Shown here: one piece after another, positions 1-7,626 of the stretch
Numbering within the stretch: position 1 is the first letter of the stretch
Layout: every line of letters starts with the position of its first letter
Assembly (NCBI GenBank): GCA_014763665.1
Contig: JACXUY010000015.1
Coordinates: 1-34,958, forward strand
Direction of reading: 5' to 3'
Length of the DNA: 34,958 nt
Origin: Gammaproteobacteria bacterium
Lineage (GTDB): Bacteria; Pseudomonadota; Gammaproteobacteria; Thiomicrospirales; Thiomicrospiraceae
The notes under the pieces: generated by a model
The model's input: only the letters and a program-made list of their open reading frames with translations
The model's database searches: none
Told to the model about the DNA's origin: nothing
Made by a program: the position numbers and the translations under genes

Positions 1-1
1 A

Positions 2-103
2 GCGGGCCACAATCTACGCCTGATCCTCAACTTCCTGAGGAATTTTTGGCACTATTTACTGGCAATGTTATGTTTCACATCAACACTCAATTTTAGTGGT
101 TGA
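2..103 (+). mobile_element. 3' end of an IS5-family-like transposase gene (partial)
   Basis: Reading from base 2, the frame stays open to a TGA at 101-103 and gives about 33 residues beginning AGHNLRLILNFLRNFW. The motif AGHNLRLIL followed by a hydrophobic aromatic tail is, from memory of the family, the usual C-terminus of IS5-group DDE transposases. The rest of the gene lies outside the window. I could not assign the terminal inverted repeat; it should lie within the next 100 bases or so. A second frame from base 1 is also open (stop 94-96) but does not resemble a known protein end. The element stops short of the terminator of the neighbouring flavoprotein gene, so that gene is not interrupted. 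Confidence 0.6.
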
Positions 104-179
104 ACGTCATAAAAAAATGTATGGATGAATAAGTGGTGTTGTTCAGGGGCGACTAAATAGTCAAGTTCGGTTAAGCCAA

Positions 180-204
180 TAAAAAAGCCCTCGTAAGAGG
201 GCTT
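180..204 (-). terminator. Intrinsic terminator of the SQR-like gene
   Basis: On the minus strand an 8-bp perfect stem AAGCCCTC/GAGGGCTT with a 4-base loop is followed by a T run. It lies about 20 bases past the stop codon of the flavoprotein gene, where a Rho-independent terminator is expected. Confidence 0.85.
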
Positions 205-223
205 AGTTGTTTGTGTATGGTTT

Positions 224-1351
224 TTAACGATACTGACGTAAATACCACCATTCAAAGGCTTGCTTCGCCCAGTGTAATAAACGAAAGGGAATCATGAAGT
301 TACGTTTTTCATCTCGCCATACCAAAATGCCGCGATCGTGCATATCCATAATACACACCAGTTCGATTTTGGTTTTCACGCTGGGGCTTTGACCGCTTAA
401 CTCGGCAATCAGGTTATCAGCAGCTGTTTTGGCTTGTAGGTCGGCCATGTGTGCTTGCTTAGGTAACCATTCCGGTCCGGGATAGCTGCCTGAATCACCA
501 GCAACATAGGTGTATTGCAGTCCCGTTACTTGTCCCAGCTCATTCGCTGGTAAAAAGCCACCCGATGAAAGTTCAACACCTGCTTGATCTGCCCAAGCGG
601 GACCAGTCATGCCCGGCATAAACAAAATTAAATCGGCGGCAATGGTTTCTGCTTCCGTTACCACCGCTTGCGCTTCAAAGCGCACCAATTTGTGACCTAA
701 ATGGGTGCTAATGTCTCTTTCTGCCATGCGTTTAAGAATACGATCAACCGCTTCGTCTCCCAAGCGTTGACCAGGACGTTTGGCTGGCGCGAAAAACTTA
801 AAGGTAAACTTGTCTCGAATGCCTTCTGAACGCATCCAGTTATCCAGTCCGAACAAGAGTTCAAACATCGGACCACCGCGCATGGCAGCGGGTTCATTGG
901 GGTTGCCGGCAAAACCAAAAGCAATGGTACCGCCAGTATCACGCATGGCAGCGAGTCGATCTCGGATTTGTTCCGCTGCTGAAATACCCTCGCACAGCGC
1001 AATACTATGCTCAATACCTGGTAGTTTTTTCATAAAACGACCACCCGAACCAATGATTAAGCCATCATTAAGAATATCGCCTGCACTGGTATGCACCACA
1101 CGACCTTGTTCGCTCAACCCGGTCACTTGCGCTTTAACATGGGTTAAGTTCATGCGCTTAAAAAAATGAGCTAAGGGCACGCGCAATTGCTCACCGCGAC
1201 GTTTTCCGGTTGGAATCCAAATGAGACTGGGATAGTAAATCAGTTCTTCTGTCGGGCTAATGAGGGTAATCTTGGCATCGGGACGCTGAGCGCGAACCCG
1301 TTGTACCGCAGTTAGGGCAGCAAAGCCGCTTCCGATGATGGTGATGTTCAT
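224..1351 (-). CDS. SQR/FCSD-like FAD-dependent oxidoreductase
   Basis: The 375-residue protein starts with a Rossmann FAD motif (GSGFAA, residues 7-12) and has a second nucleotide-binding end motif (VAGDSGSYPG, about 283-292). Overall layout and length match the sulfide:quinone oxidoreductase / flavocytochrome c sulfide dehydrogenase flavoprotein group. The C-terminus is amphipathic and aromatic (LLHWAKQAFEWWYLRQYR), consistent with monotopic membrane attachment and quinone access. Only two cysteines are present, C120 and C333, near where SQRs carry the first and last of their three redox cysteines. The middle one appears to be R158 in the segment AAMRGGPMFE. Sulfide oxidation is therefore possible but not assured; a divergent SQR type or another quinone-linked flavoenzyme are alternatives. 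The start is supported by AAAGAG upstream of the ATG. It is a single-gene unit with its own terminator. Confidence 0.75.
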   Translation of the reverse strand: MNITIIGSGFAALTAVQRVRAQRPDAKITLISPTEELIYYPSLIWIPTGKRRGEQLRVPLAHFFKRMNLTHVKAQVTGLSEQGRVVHTSAGDILNDGLIIGSGGRFMKKLPGIEHSIALCEGISAAEQIRDRLAAMRDTGGTIAFGFAGNPNEPAAMRGGPMFELLFGLDNWMRSEGIRDKFTFKFFAPAKRPGQRLGDEAVDRILKRMAERDISTHLGHKLVRFEAQAVVTEAETIAADLILFMPGMTGPAWADQAGVELSSGGFLPANELGQVTGLQYTYVAGDSGSYPGPEWLPKQAHMADLQAKTAADNLIAELSGQSPSVKTKIELVCIMDMHDRGILVWRDEKRNFMIPFRLLHWAKQAFEWWYLRQYR

Positions 1352-1381
1352 GATGGCTCTTTAAAGGTCAATAAATTTTCG

Positions 1382-1387
1382 ATTATA
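1382..1387 (-). promoter_or_regulatory. Possible -10 element of the SQR-like gene
   Basis: The minus strand reads TATAAT here, about 30 bases upstream of the SQR-like start codon, with TG a few bases before it. No good -35 hexamer is seen at 16-18 bases, so this is a weak call based on one hexamer. The rest of the 1352-1527 gap shows nothing else I can name. Confidence 0.3.
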
Positions 1388-1527
1388 AACAGGCAAGCGT
1401 AACTTTTCTAATTGAAAATCATGATGATGAGCTATTAACAAAACTCAAGGTTCAGCCCTTAGCCAGCAGCAAAACTTCTAGCTTGGTTAAGGATGCCTCT
1501 CATCGACAATCAGGTGTCTGTGTCAAT

Positions 1528-2508
1528 TCAGAGAATGGCTGTTAACTCTTCAGTGAAAATAAGGCTACCTGTGTTACGGTATGTCTTCATTAATTCATAT
1601 AAATGATTCAGGGTGCTTTCTGCACGATCGGTAACTAAGTCTACTACCATGCTAACGGGCTGAGCAGGCACAGCTGTCTTTTCGGCTGTTGCTTTGAAAT
1701 GAATCGAAGTTAGTTGGTTATGTACACGCTTAATTAAACGGCCTACGGGCGTTCCAGGCTTCATCACCATGGTAAGCACAAACTCATCTGTATTCATGCG
1801 CCAAGCATGTGTACCTTCTCCTAGTGAGGCCAAAATTTTGGCATAAGCACGCAGCAGACTGTCTCCGCGATGGTGTCCATAACGGGCGTTATAGTCAGCG
1901 AATTGATCTACATCGATGAGTGCCAGCAACATTTGTTTTTTCGACGCTTGATTGCGTTTGACAATCACGGGTAAAAATTCGGCTAGGTGTGTTTCGTTGT
2001 GCAGGCGCGTGAGTAGGTCGGTCATGGTATGCTTTTTATGCTCTACCAATCGCGCCCGTGTGGCATCAACTCGTTGTTTTCCATCTTTCACTTCATGCGA
2101 CAACAGACGATTGGTTTTTTTCAGATGTGCTGAAATAAGCGGTGCTTTTTCAGGATTGTTTTCCAAGGCTTGTGCCAGCTCGAAATGGGTATCGACGTGT
2201 TTGCTGACATTTTCGGTCATTTCACCAATGGCATTCATCAATTCTTGTTCAACGCCGACAATAGTGCGTTCTTGTTGTTTAAAAAAGCGCTCTGTTAAGC
2301 GAACGCCTAAAATGTCTGACCAAGGTTCTTGACTGTCGCGCATCTGATCAATAAAGGCATTAAATTCAGGATGCTCACCCAAAGCATACTCATAAAACAG
2401 ATGATAATTAATTGGATTAGGGTGTGCATTGAGTTCACTCATCAATGCAATGGCTTTTTTATGCGCCACCAGCATCGCTTCGGGTTGATGTAAATAAGCA
2501 AGTCGCAT
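1528..2508 (-). CDS. GGDEF-domain protein with degenerate active site (NTDEF)
   Basis: The protein has 326 residues. Residues 1-160 are an alpha-helical N-terminal region with the motif HPNPINYHLFYEYALG (29-44), typical of a family of soluble diguanylate cyclases. A GGDEF fold follows: DLLTRLHNETHL (164-175), IDVDQFADYNARYGHHRGD (198-216) and the signature site at 239-243, which reads NTDEF instead of GGDEF. No RxxD inhibitory site precedes it. Loss of both glycines usually abolishes or weakens cyclase activity in the family, so it may act as a GTP or c-di-GMP sensor or an inactive partner; this is inference. There is no signal peptide or membrane segment, so it is cytoplasmic. AGGAG 6-7 bases before the ATG supports the start. 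It lies 13 bases after the HDOD gene, so the two are very likely one transcript. Confidence 0.85.
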   Translation of the reverse strand: MRLAYLHQPEAMLVAHKKAIALMSELNAHPNPINYHLFYEYALGEHPEFNAFIDQMRDSQEPWSDILGVRLTERFFKQQERTIVGVEQELMNAIGEMTENVSKHVDTHFELAQALENNPEKAPLISAHLKKTNRLLSHEVKDGKQRVDATRARLVEHKKHTMTDLLTRLHNETHLAEFLPVIVKRNQASKKQMLLALIDVDQFADYNARYGHHRGDSLLRAYAKILASLGEGTHAWRMNTDEFVLTMVMKPGTPVGRLIKRVHNQLTSIHFKATAEKTAVPAQPVSMVVDLVTDRAESTLNHLYELMKTYRNTGSLIFTEELTAIL

Positions 2509-2521
2509 GCATTGCTCCTAA

Positions 2522-3478
2522 TTAAGTAGGGGTTCGATCAATCAAGATAGAAAGTAAGTTCATGCGAATGAGGGATTTAATTTCATCCGACAGGTAAAGC
2601 ACTTCCAAAGCGGTGGTGCGAACCTTCTCAACTTCGGTTGCTTGGTAGTTCTCGGCATTAATTTCACCAACCATGACTTCCGCCAACAAGCCAATGGCGA
2701 CCAGTAGGCGCACGCGTTCATTGCTAAAATGGGCAACTTGCTGGTAGTTGTGATGTTCTTGAATGGCGATGATCATATCTCCTTCACCTGTGCCATTGCC
2801 AAATCCCCATTGACGAGCCGCCACCACGCCTAAGTAATCGTGACGAATTTTCAGCTCTTGCTCTTCTAATAATGGCCCGCTAGCGGGAAACGAGAGCAGG
2901 TGATGCCAGTAGCGCTCATATTTTTGTTGTAGGCTATTGGCAACACCAATAGCGCCCGCATCGCGGAAGAGTCCAAACAGGTAAGCATCACTAATATCAA
3001 TGCCTTGCACATAACCGGCGATTTCGGCACAGGCCACGGCGATATCAAAGCTATGGTCAATGATAGAGCGAAAGAGCGTTGATTGTGCTGGAATGGCGTG
3101 TATCGCCGCCGCCACCGCCAAGCGATAGGTTTTTTGAATGCCGATCAGGTTAATGACGTGGTGAATGGTTTTAATTTCCACTGTGGCGGTCATGTGCCGT
3201 AAAAAGGTCGGCGATTTAACAATGCTGAGAATTTCACCAGTAATGACATTATTCGATTCGATAATTTCGGCAAACTTACGTGCATTCGGATAACGCGAAT
3301 TGGCTTCACGTTCTAATAAGATAATCACATCAGGCATATCCGGTACTTTGAACGCACTCGCTCCGCCCACATGCTTTAGACTTTGCATAATGGCTTCTTT
3401 ACGTAAGGGAACACTTACCGATGAAGGTGCATGTGGGCTTTGAGCAGAATGTTGTTTGCTGGCTTGGTGACGATTCAT
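2522..3478 (-). CDS. HDOD domain protein
   Basis: The 318-residue cytoplasmic protein has a 30-residue polar N-terminus and then an HDOD domain (roughly residues 40-250). Landmarks are NVITGEILSIVKSP, VINLIGIQKTYRLAVA, AYLFGLFRDAG and DYLGVVAARQWGF. HDOD is an HD-related helical fold lacking the metal-binding HD pair; such proteins act as signalling or scaffolding modules, often near c-di-GMP and chemotaxis genes. The first ATG is chosen because AGGT sits about 7 bases before it; an internal Met at residue 31 is an alternative start. It is the first gene of a two-gene unit with the degenerate GGDEF gene and is clearly paralogous to the HDOD protein at 17299-18273, sharing the AYLFGL and LGV-ARQWG blocks. 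Confidence 0.88.
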   Translation of the reverse strand: MNRHQASKQHSAQSPHAPSSVSVPLRKEAIMQSLKHVGGASAFKVPDMPDVIILLEREANSRYPNARKFAEIIESNNVITGEILSIVKSPTFLRHMTATVEIKTIHHVINLIGIQKTYRLAVAAAIHAIPAQSTLFRSIIDHSFDIAVACAEIAGYVQGIDISDAYLFGLFRDAGAIGVANSLQQKYERYWHHLLSFPASGPLLEEQELKIRHDYLGVVAARQWGFGNGTGEGDMIIAIQEHHNYQQVAHFSNERVRLLVAIGLLAEVMVGEINAENYQATEVEKVRTTALEVLYLSDEIKSLIRMNLLSILIDRTPT

Positions 3479-3524
3479 AACTTACCTAAGGATACAAAGA
3501 AGTAGACTCAGTGGTTTTATCTTC

Positions 3525-3530
3525 ATTATA
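3525..3530 (-). promoter_or_regulatory. Possible -10 element of the HDOD/GGDEF unit
   Basis: A consensus TATAAT lies on the minus strand 47 bases before the HDOD start codon. There is no convincing -35 hexamer at normal spacing, so it might depend on an activator or be a chance match. Confidence 0.3.
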
Positions 3531-3560
3531 TCGACCGATAACCTGAAATGCACACTGATT

Positions 3561-3757
3561 TTATTGCATGGATTGCGGCAAGTCGAGCACTTGCATGTTC
3601 ATAATCAGACCAGCATCCTGAATCGGCAACACTACTGCATTTTGATCGGATTAATGATATTGCCGTGCTCATCCAATTCTTTACCAATTCGGGCTTAAGT
3701 GTCATAGCCTACGCTAACACAATGGTCAATGGCAATGGAGTTGTGACTATGGTGTTT
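3561..3757 (-). pseudogene. Possible decayed coding remnant, family unrecognised
   Basis: The 307-base gap between the HDOD gene and selU holds no intact gene. Minus-strand translation gives protein-like pieces broken by lesions: HHSHNSIAIDHCVSVGYDT then a stop (3695-3697), ARIGKELDEHGNIINP, then a frame change near 3646-3650, then DQNAVVLPIQDAGLIMNM continuing to a stop at 3561-3563. Joined together they read like the C-terminal 60-65 residues of one protein. I do not recognise the family. Chance open frames of this size are possible, so this is tentative. Confidence 0.3.
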
Positions 3758-3785
3758 GTGGCAGCTCCCGATAATTTGGTTGTGG

Positions 3786-4838
3786 TTATTGCGATGTGAC
3801 GGCGTTTATTAAATGGGTTGCGGCCCTGTTCAGGGTTTCTGTCGATAAGTTGTCTAGTTTCAGTGTTTGAATGCGGCGCTCTACACCCAGCTGTTGTGTG
3901 CTTTTTTGGTAGAGTGGGTCGTAGTGACGGATGAGTAGGTCACGAATCAGTTCGTGATAATGGCCTCGATCAATCGCTTGCATCCAGTGGTTGAGTTGGC
4001 TCTGTCCATGTAGCGGCAGTAGGTAGTTCAGTTGTTTTTTGAGTCTGTCTGGGTGCAGAATGTATTCGGCATAATCTTGACAAAGATAGTCGATTCGGAT
4101 GTTCATCGGTGTTTGTACCAGCCACAGAGGTGAGCGACGAATGCTGGTCATGAGACTGTCTGGAAGGGAGATCAGACCAATTTTTTTGCTTTCGGATTCG
4201 ATAAAAATGGGTTGACTGGGGTCAAATTGGCTCAGTTGCGCTACCAGTTGCGAATCGAACCATTTTTGTGGTGGTTGTGCCCCCAGTTCCAAGCGACCTA
4301 AGACCGAACCACGGTGCTGAGCCAGATTTTCCAGGTCGAGAACCTGAGCCCCATGTTGTTTGAGCACAGAGAGTAGTCGTGTTTTTCCACTGCCTGTTTC
4401 GCCGCCGATGACTTGAAAGCGAAAAGAGGCAGGCAAGGTTTCGAGGGTTTGTATGACCAGCTTTCGGTAAGCCTTGTACCCGCCTTCGAGTTGATGAGCT
4501 TGCCAACCAATGGCACGCAAAATGGTGACCATGCTGCCTGAGCGATTGCCTCCTCGCCAGCAGTAAACCAAGGGTCGCCAAGATTTTGGGTGATGAAAGA
4601 AATGCTTTTCGATGTGTTCAGCAATGTTGCGAGCGGCATAGGCAGCCCCTTTCTTTTTGGCATCGAAGGCAGAGGTCTGTTTGTATAGGGTGCCGATTTC
4701 AATGCGTTGTTCGTCGTTGAGTGTGGGGGCATTGAGGGCGTTGGGAATGTGGTCGATCAGAAATTCTGCAGTGGTACGGGCGTCAATGATGCTGTCAAAT
4801 GACGTCAGTTGTGCTAAATTATTTATTTTGAATAACAT
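3786..4838 (-). CDS. selU: tRNA 2-selenouridine synthase
   Basis: SelU (MnmH/YbbB) replaces sulfur of 2-thiouridine at the wobble position of tRNAs for Lys, Glu and Gln with selenium from selenophosphate, via a geranylated intermediate. The 350-residue protein has the two expected parts: an N-terminal rhodanese domain with catalytic C93 in CWRGGNRSGS (93-102), and a C-terminal P-loop domain with GETGSGKT (146-153). Length is normal for the family. The start codon faces that of selD only 14 bases away, so the promoter of each gene must overlap the other's coding sequence or 5' end. The substrate link to selD is direct. Confidence 0.95.
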   Translation of the reverse strand: MLFKINNLAQLTSFDSIIDARTTAEFLIDHIPNALNAPTLNDEQRIEIGTLYKQTSAFDAKKKGAAYAARNIAEHIEKHFFHHPKSWRPLVYCWRGGNRSGSMVTILRAIGWQAHQLEGGYKAYRKLVIQTLETLPASFRFQVIGGETGSGKTRLLSVLKQHGAQVLDLENLAQHRGSVLGRLELGAQPPQKWFDSQLVAQLSQFDPSQPIFIESESKKIGLISLPDSLMTSIRRSPLWLVQTPMNIRIDYLCQDYAEYILHPDRLKKQLNYLLPLHGQSQLNHWMQAIDRGHYHELIRDLLIRHYDPLYQKSTQQLGVERRIQTLKLDNLSTETLNRAATHLINAVTSQ

Positions 4839-4852
4839 GTGATGAACTCAGT

Positions 4853-5899
4853 ATGGAAGCTGCTAAACGATTGACGGAATTATCTCATGGCGGTGGTTGT
4901 GGTTGCAAAATTGCGCCCAATTTGCTGTCCGATATGATGCGTGGCATGCGTGAAAAGGCAGTCTTGCCAGAGGCTTTGTTGGTGAGCACTGAGAGCAGTG
5001 ATGATGCAGCTGTCTATCGGTTGAATGAGCATCAGGCGCTGATTGCAACCACCGATTTTTTCATGCCAATTGTGGATGATCCTTTCACCTTTGGACAAAT
5101 TGCTGCCACCAATGCGTTGAGTGATATTTATGCGATGGGTGGCAAACCTATCATGGCGTTGGCATTGGTGGCTATGCCAATTGGTGTTCTGACCCTTGAG
5201 CAGATGCGCGCCATTATGGAAGGTGGTGAGTCTGTGTGTCGTGCTGCGGGCATTCCTGTGGCAGGCGGTCACAGTATTGATTCTGTTGAGCCGATTTATG
5301 GTTTGGCAGCAATGGGTTTGGTGCATCCCAATCATTTAAAAAGGAATAACAGAGCCAAGGTCGGTGATGTGCTGATCTTGGGTAAGCCTTTGGGGGTGGG
5401 TATGTTTGCTGATGCCTTAAAGCGGTTGGTATTGTCTGAACAGGGTTATGCGCAGATGATTCAGTCAACCACGCAGTTGAATGTGGTTGGGGCAAGCTTG
5501 GGCGAAATGAGCGGTGTTCATGCCATGACCGATGTGACGGGTTTTGGCTTGTTGGGGCATTTGGCTGAGGTGTGTCGAGGTTCTCAGGTGGGAGCACAGT
5601 TGTTTTGGCAGCAAGTTCCTGTGTGGTCGCAGGCCATTCCTTTGGCGCGCTCTGGTATTGGTCCTGGAGCCATTGGCCGAAATTGGGCCAGTTACCGAGA
5701 TGAAGTGTATTTGGCAGATGACATTGAAGACTGGCAACGGCGGCTGTTGTGTGATCCGCAAACCAGTGGTGGGCTGTTGGTCAGTTGTGCGCCTTCGGTG
5801 GCTACGTCGGTACTTGAAACCTTTCATGAGGCTGGTTTCTCTCAGGCTGGTGTGATTGGCCAGCTGGTCGAAGGCTCTGGTATTCGTGTGAGTGGTTAG
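4853..5899 (+). CDS. selD: Selenide, water dikinase (selenophosphate synthetase)
   Basis: SelD makes monoselenophosphate from selenide and ATP, the selenium donor for 2-selenouridine and, where present, selenocysteine. The 348-residue protein carries the N-terminal active-site loop HGGGCGCKIAP with C16 and K19, matching Cys17 and Lys20 of the E. coli enzyme. It uses cysteine, not a UGA-encoded selenocysteine. The PurM-like ATP-binding fold is supported by TTDFFMPIVDDPFTFG, NALSDIYAMGG and the GGHSID segment. The ATG at 4853 has a poor Shine-Dalgarno sequence, but the protein begins where family members do. It is divergent from selU. No selA, selB or selC is visible in the window, so only the tRNA-modification use of selenium is supported here. 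Confidence 0.96.
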   Translation: MEAAKRLTELSHGGGCGCKIAPNLLSDMMRGMREKAVLPEALLVSTESSDDAAVYRLNEHQALIATTDFFMPIVDDPFTFGQIAATNALSDIYAMGGKPIMALALVAMPIGVLTLEQMRAIMEGGESVCRAAGIPVAGGHSIDSVEPIYGLAAMGLVHPNHLKRNNRAKVGDVLILGKPLGVGMFADALKRLVLSEQGYAQMIQSTTQLNVVGASLGEMSGVHAMTDVTGFGLLGHLAEVCRGSQVGAQLFWQQVPVWSQAIPLARSGIGPGAIGRNWASYRDEVYLADDIEDWQRRLLCDPQTSGGLLVSCAPSVATSVLETFHEAGFSQAGVIGQLVEGSGIRVSG

Positions 5900-5964
5900 G
5901 GTGATTGAGTATGGATAGGCGTATTTTTGTCCCAGCGAATTCAACCAACTAAGACAAATCGAGT

Positions 5965-7626
5965 CTATTCTAGTACCTGTCCCAAACGCGCCACCAATTG
6001 GCTGTTTTCGCGGTAATCAACCGGACAGTCGATTACGGTGACGCCTTGATGGGCTAGTGCCTGCTGTAATGCGGGCAATAGGTCATCGGCGGATTCAATG
6101 CGCACACCAACAGCACCAAACGACTGGGCGAGTTGCACAAAATCAGGATTGTTAAATTCAACAAAGGCGCTACGTCCAAATTCGCGTTCTTGTTTCCAAC
6201 GAATTAAGCCGTACCCTGAATCATTCCAAATGAGTACCACTAAAGACAGGCCTAAGCGCACAGCGGTTTCTAACTCTTGCACATTCATCAGAAAACCAGC
6301 ATCACCAGTAACAGCTACTGCAGCCTTTTCTGGATAGGCGAGTTTGGCAGCAATCACACCTGGTAAGGCAATGCCCATGCTGGCAAAGCCGTTGGAAATA
6401 ATGCAAGTATTGGAAACTTCGCAGCGGAACATACGCGCCATCCACATTTTATGGGCGCCGACATCGCATACCGCTATATCATCCAGCGCCATAGCGGTAC
6501 GTAAATCCCAGATAATTTTTTGCGGTTTTAACGGCCAATGACTCGATTTGGCGTGCTGTTTCATTTCATGAATGAGCGATTGACGTAAATTGCGATAGGG
6601 TCTGAGGTCGCGTTTGGGAATAGTTGCTTGCCAGTCAGCTTCGTCACGATGGGCGTTGGTCATCAGCTCTAGGTTGCGATAAATATCGCCTAAAATTTCG
6701 ACGCTGGGAATGTAGGCGTCATCGACTTCAGCCGGTTGGCTGTCGATGTGAATAATGGTGCGGTCGCGACTGGCATGCCAAACGCGCGGATGATATTCGG
6801 CCATATCAAAACCGATACAAATAATGACATCGGCTATTTCAAAACCACAATTTTGGTAGTCGCCCGATTGTAATCCTGCTGTACCAATAGCCAATTCGTG
6901 CTTAAAGGAAATAACGCCTTTGGCCATAAAAGTGTTCACCACTGGAAGGTGAAAGGTTTCAGCAAAGGCCTGCAGTTTGGTTTCGGCACGCGCACGAATA
7001 ATGCCATTGCCTGCTAAGATTAAGGGGTGCTTGGCCTGCTTAATTAAGGTCAAGGCTTGATCGCGCACCTCGGGTTGCGCACCTGATCGTAAGGGTTCTG
7101 AAATCGGCAGTGGCGTGGCACTGGTGGGCATTTTAGCGACGTTTTCGGGAAAGTCGATAAAACAGGCACCCATTTTTTCACTTTGTGCTTGCTTAAAGGC
7201 TTTGCGAATGACTTCTGGTGTCGTTTCTGGTTCTAGAATTTGTGCCGAATATTTGCTGATGGGTCGGAACATGCTAACCAAATCCACGACTTGATGGGAT
7301 TCTTTATGCATGCGACTGGTTGCGGCCTGACCGGCAATAGCAACGACCGGTGCTCGATCCATATTGGCATCAGCGACACCAGTAATCAGATTCGTCGCAC
7401 CAGGCCCAAGGGTGGACATGCAAACACCAGCCTTGCCAGTTAAACGTCCGTAAACATCGGCCATAAAGGCTGCCCCTTGCTCGTGGCGCGTGCAAACAAA
7501 CTGAATGGATGAGTCGAGTAGCGCATCCATGACATTCAGGTTTTCTTCACCTGGAATACCGAAAATATACTCGACCTGTTCAGCTTCTAAGCAGCGAACC
7601 ATTAACTGGGCAGCATTGATGGTCAT
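5965..7626 (-). CDS. Acetolactate synthase, catabolic AlsS-like ThDP enzyme
   Basis: The 553-residue protein has the three-domain layout of thiamin-diphosphate enzymes. Catalytic E49 lies in RHEQGAAFMADVYGR, a central domain follows, and the ThDP-Mg motif starts at GDAGFLMN (441-448) and ends with N468 in WNDSGYG. The C-terminal part (FLMNVQELETAVRLGL, DCPVDYREN) resembles Bacillus AlsS more than anabolic IlvB/IlvI. The expected reaction is condensation of two pyruvates to acetolactate with CO2 release; a related ThDP activity cannot be excluded. No regulatory small subunit and no acetolactate decarboxylase are adjacent. The ATG overlaps the dsbA stop by 4 bases (ATGA), so translation is likely coupled and it is the last gene of the cytochrome biogenesis operon. 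Its presence there is unexplained. Confidence 0.85.
   Translation of the reverse strand: MTINAAQLMVRCLEAEQVEYIFGIPGEENLNVMDALLDSSIQFVCTRHEQGAAFMADVYGRLTGKAGVCMSTLGPGATNLITGVADANMDRAPVVAIAGQAATSRMHKESHQVVDLVSMFRPISKYSAQILEPETTPEVIRKAFKQAQSEKMGACFIDFPENVAKMPTSATPLPISEPLRSGAQPEVRDQALTLIKQAKHPLILAGNGIIRARAETKLQAFAETFHLPVVNTFMAKGVISFKHELAIGTAGLQSGDYQNCGFEIADVIICIGFDMAEYHPRVWHASRDRTIIHIDSQPAEVDDAYIPSVEILGDIYRNLELMTNAHRDEADWQATIPKRDLRPYRNLRQSLIHEMKQHAKSSHWPLKPQKIIWDLRTAMALDDIAVCDVGAHKMWMARMFRCEVSNTCIISNGFASMGIALPGVIAAKLAYPEKAAVAVTGDAGFLMNVQELETAVRLGLSLVVLIWNDSGYGLIRWKQEREFGRSAFVEFNNPDFVQLAQSFGAVGVRIESADDLLPALQQALAHQGVTVIDCPVDYRENSQLVARLGQVLE

Noticed and set aside
52-255. Minus-strand open frame of 67 codons over the terminator and transposase tail
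   Set aside because: It runs through a clear intrinsic terminator and starts inside the flavoprotein gene in another frame, with no ribosome-binding site and no recognisable family.
4853-5899. Search for a UGA selenocysteine codon or selC-like tRNA near selD
   Set aside because: SelD uses Cys at the active site and no in-frame UGA or tRNA-like fold was found.
5465-5944. 159-codon minus-strand open frame opposite selD
   Set aside because: Shadow of selD with low-complexity His/Thr/Arg composition.
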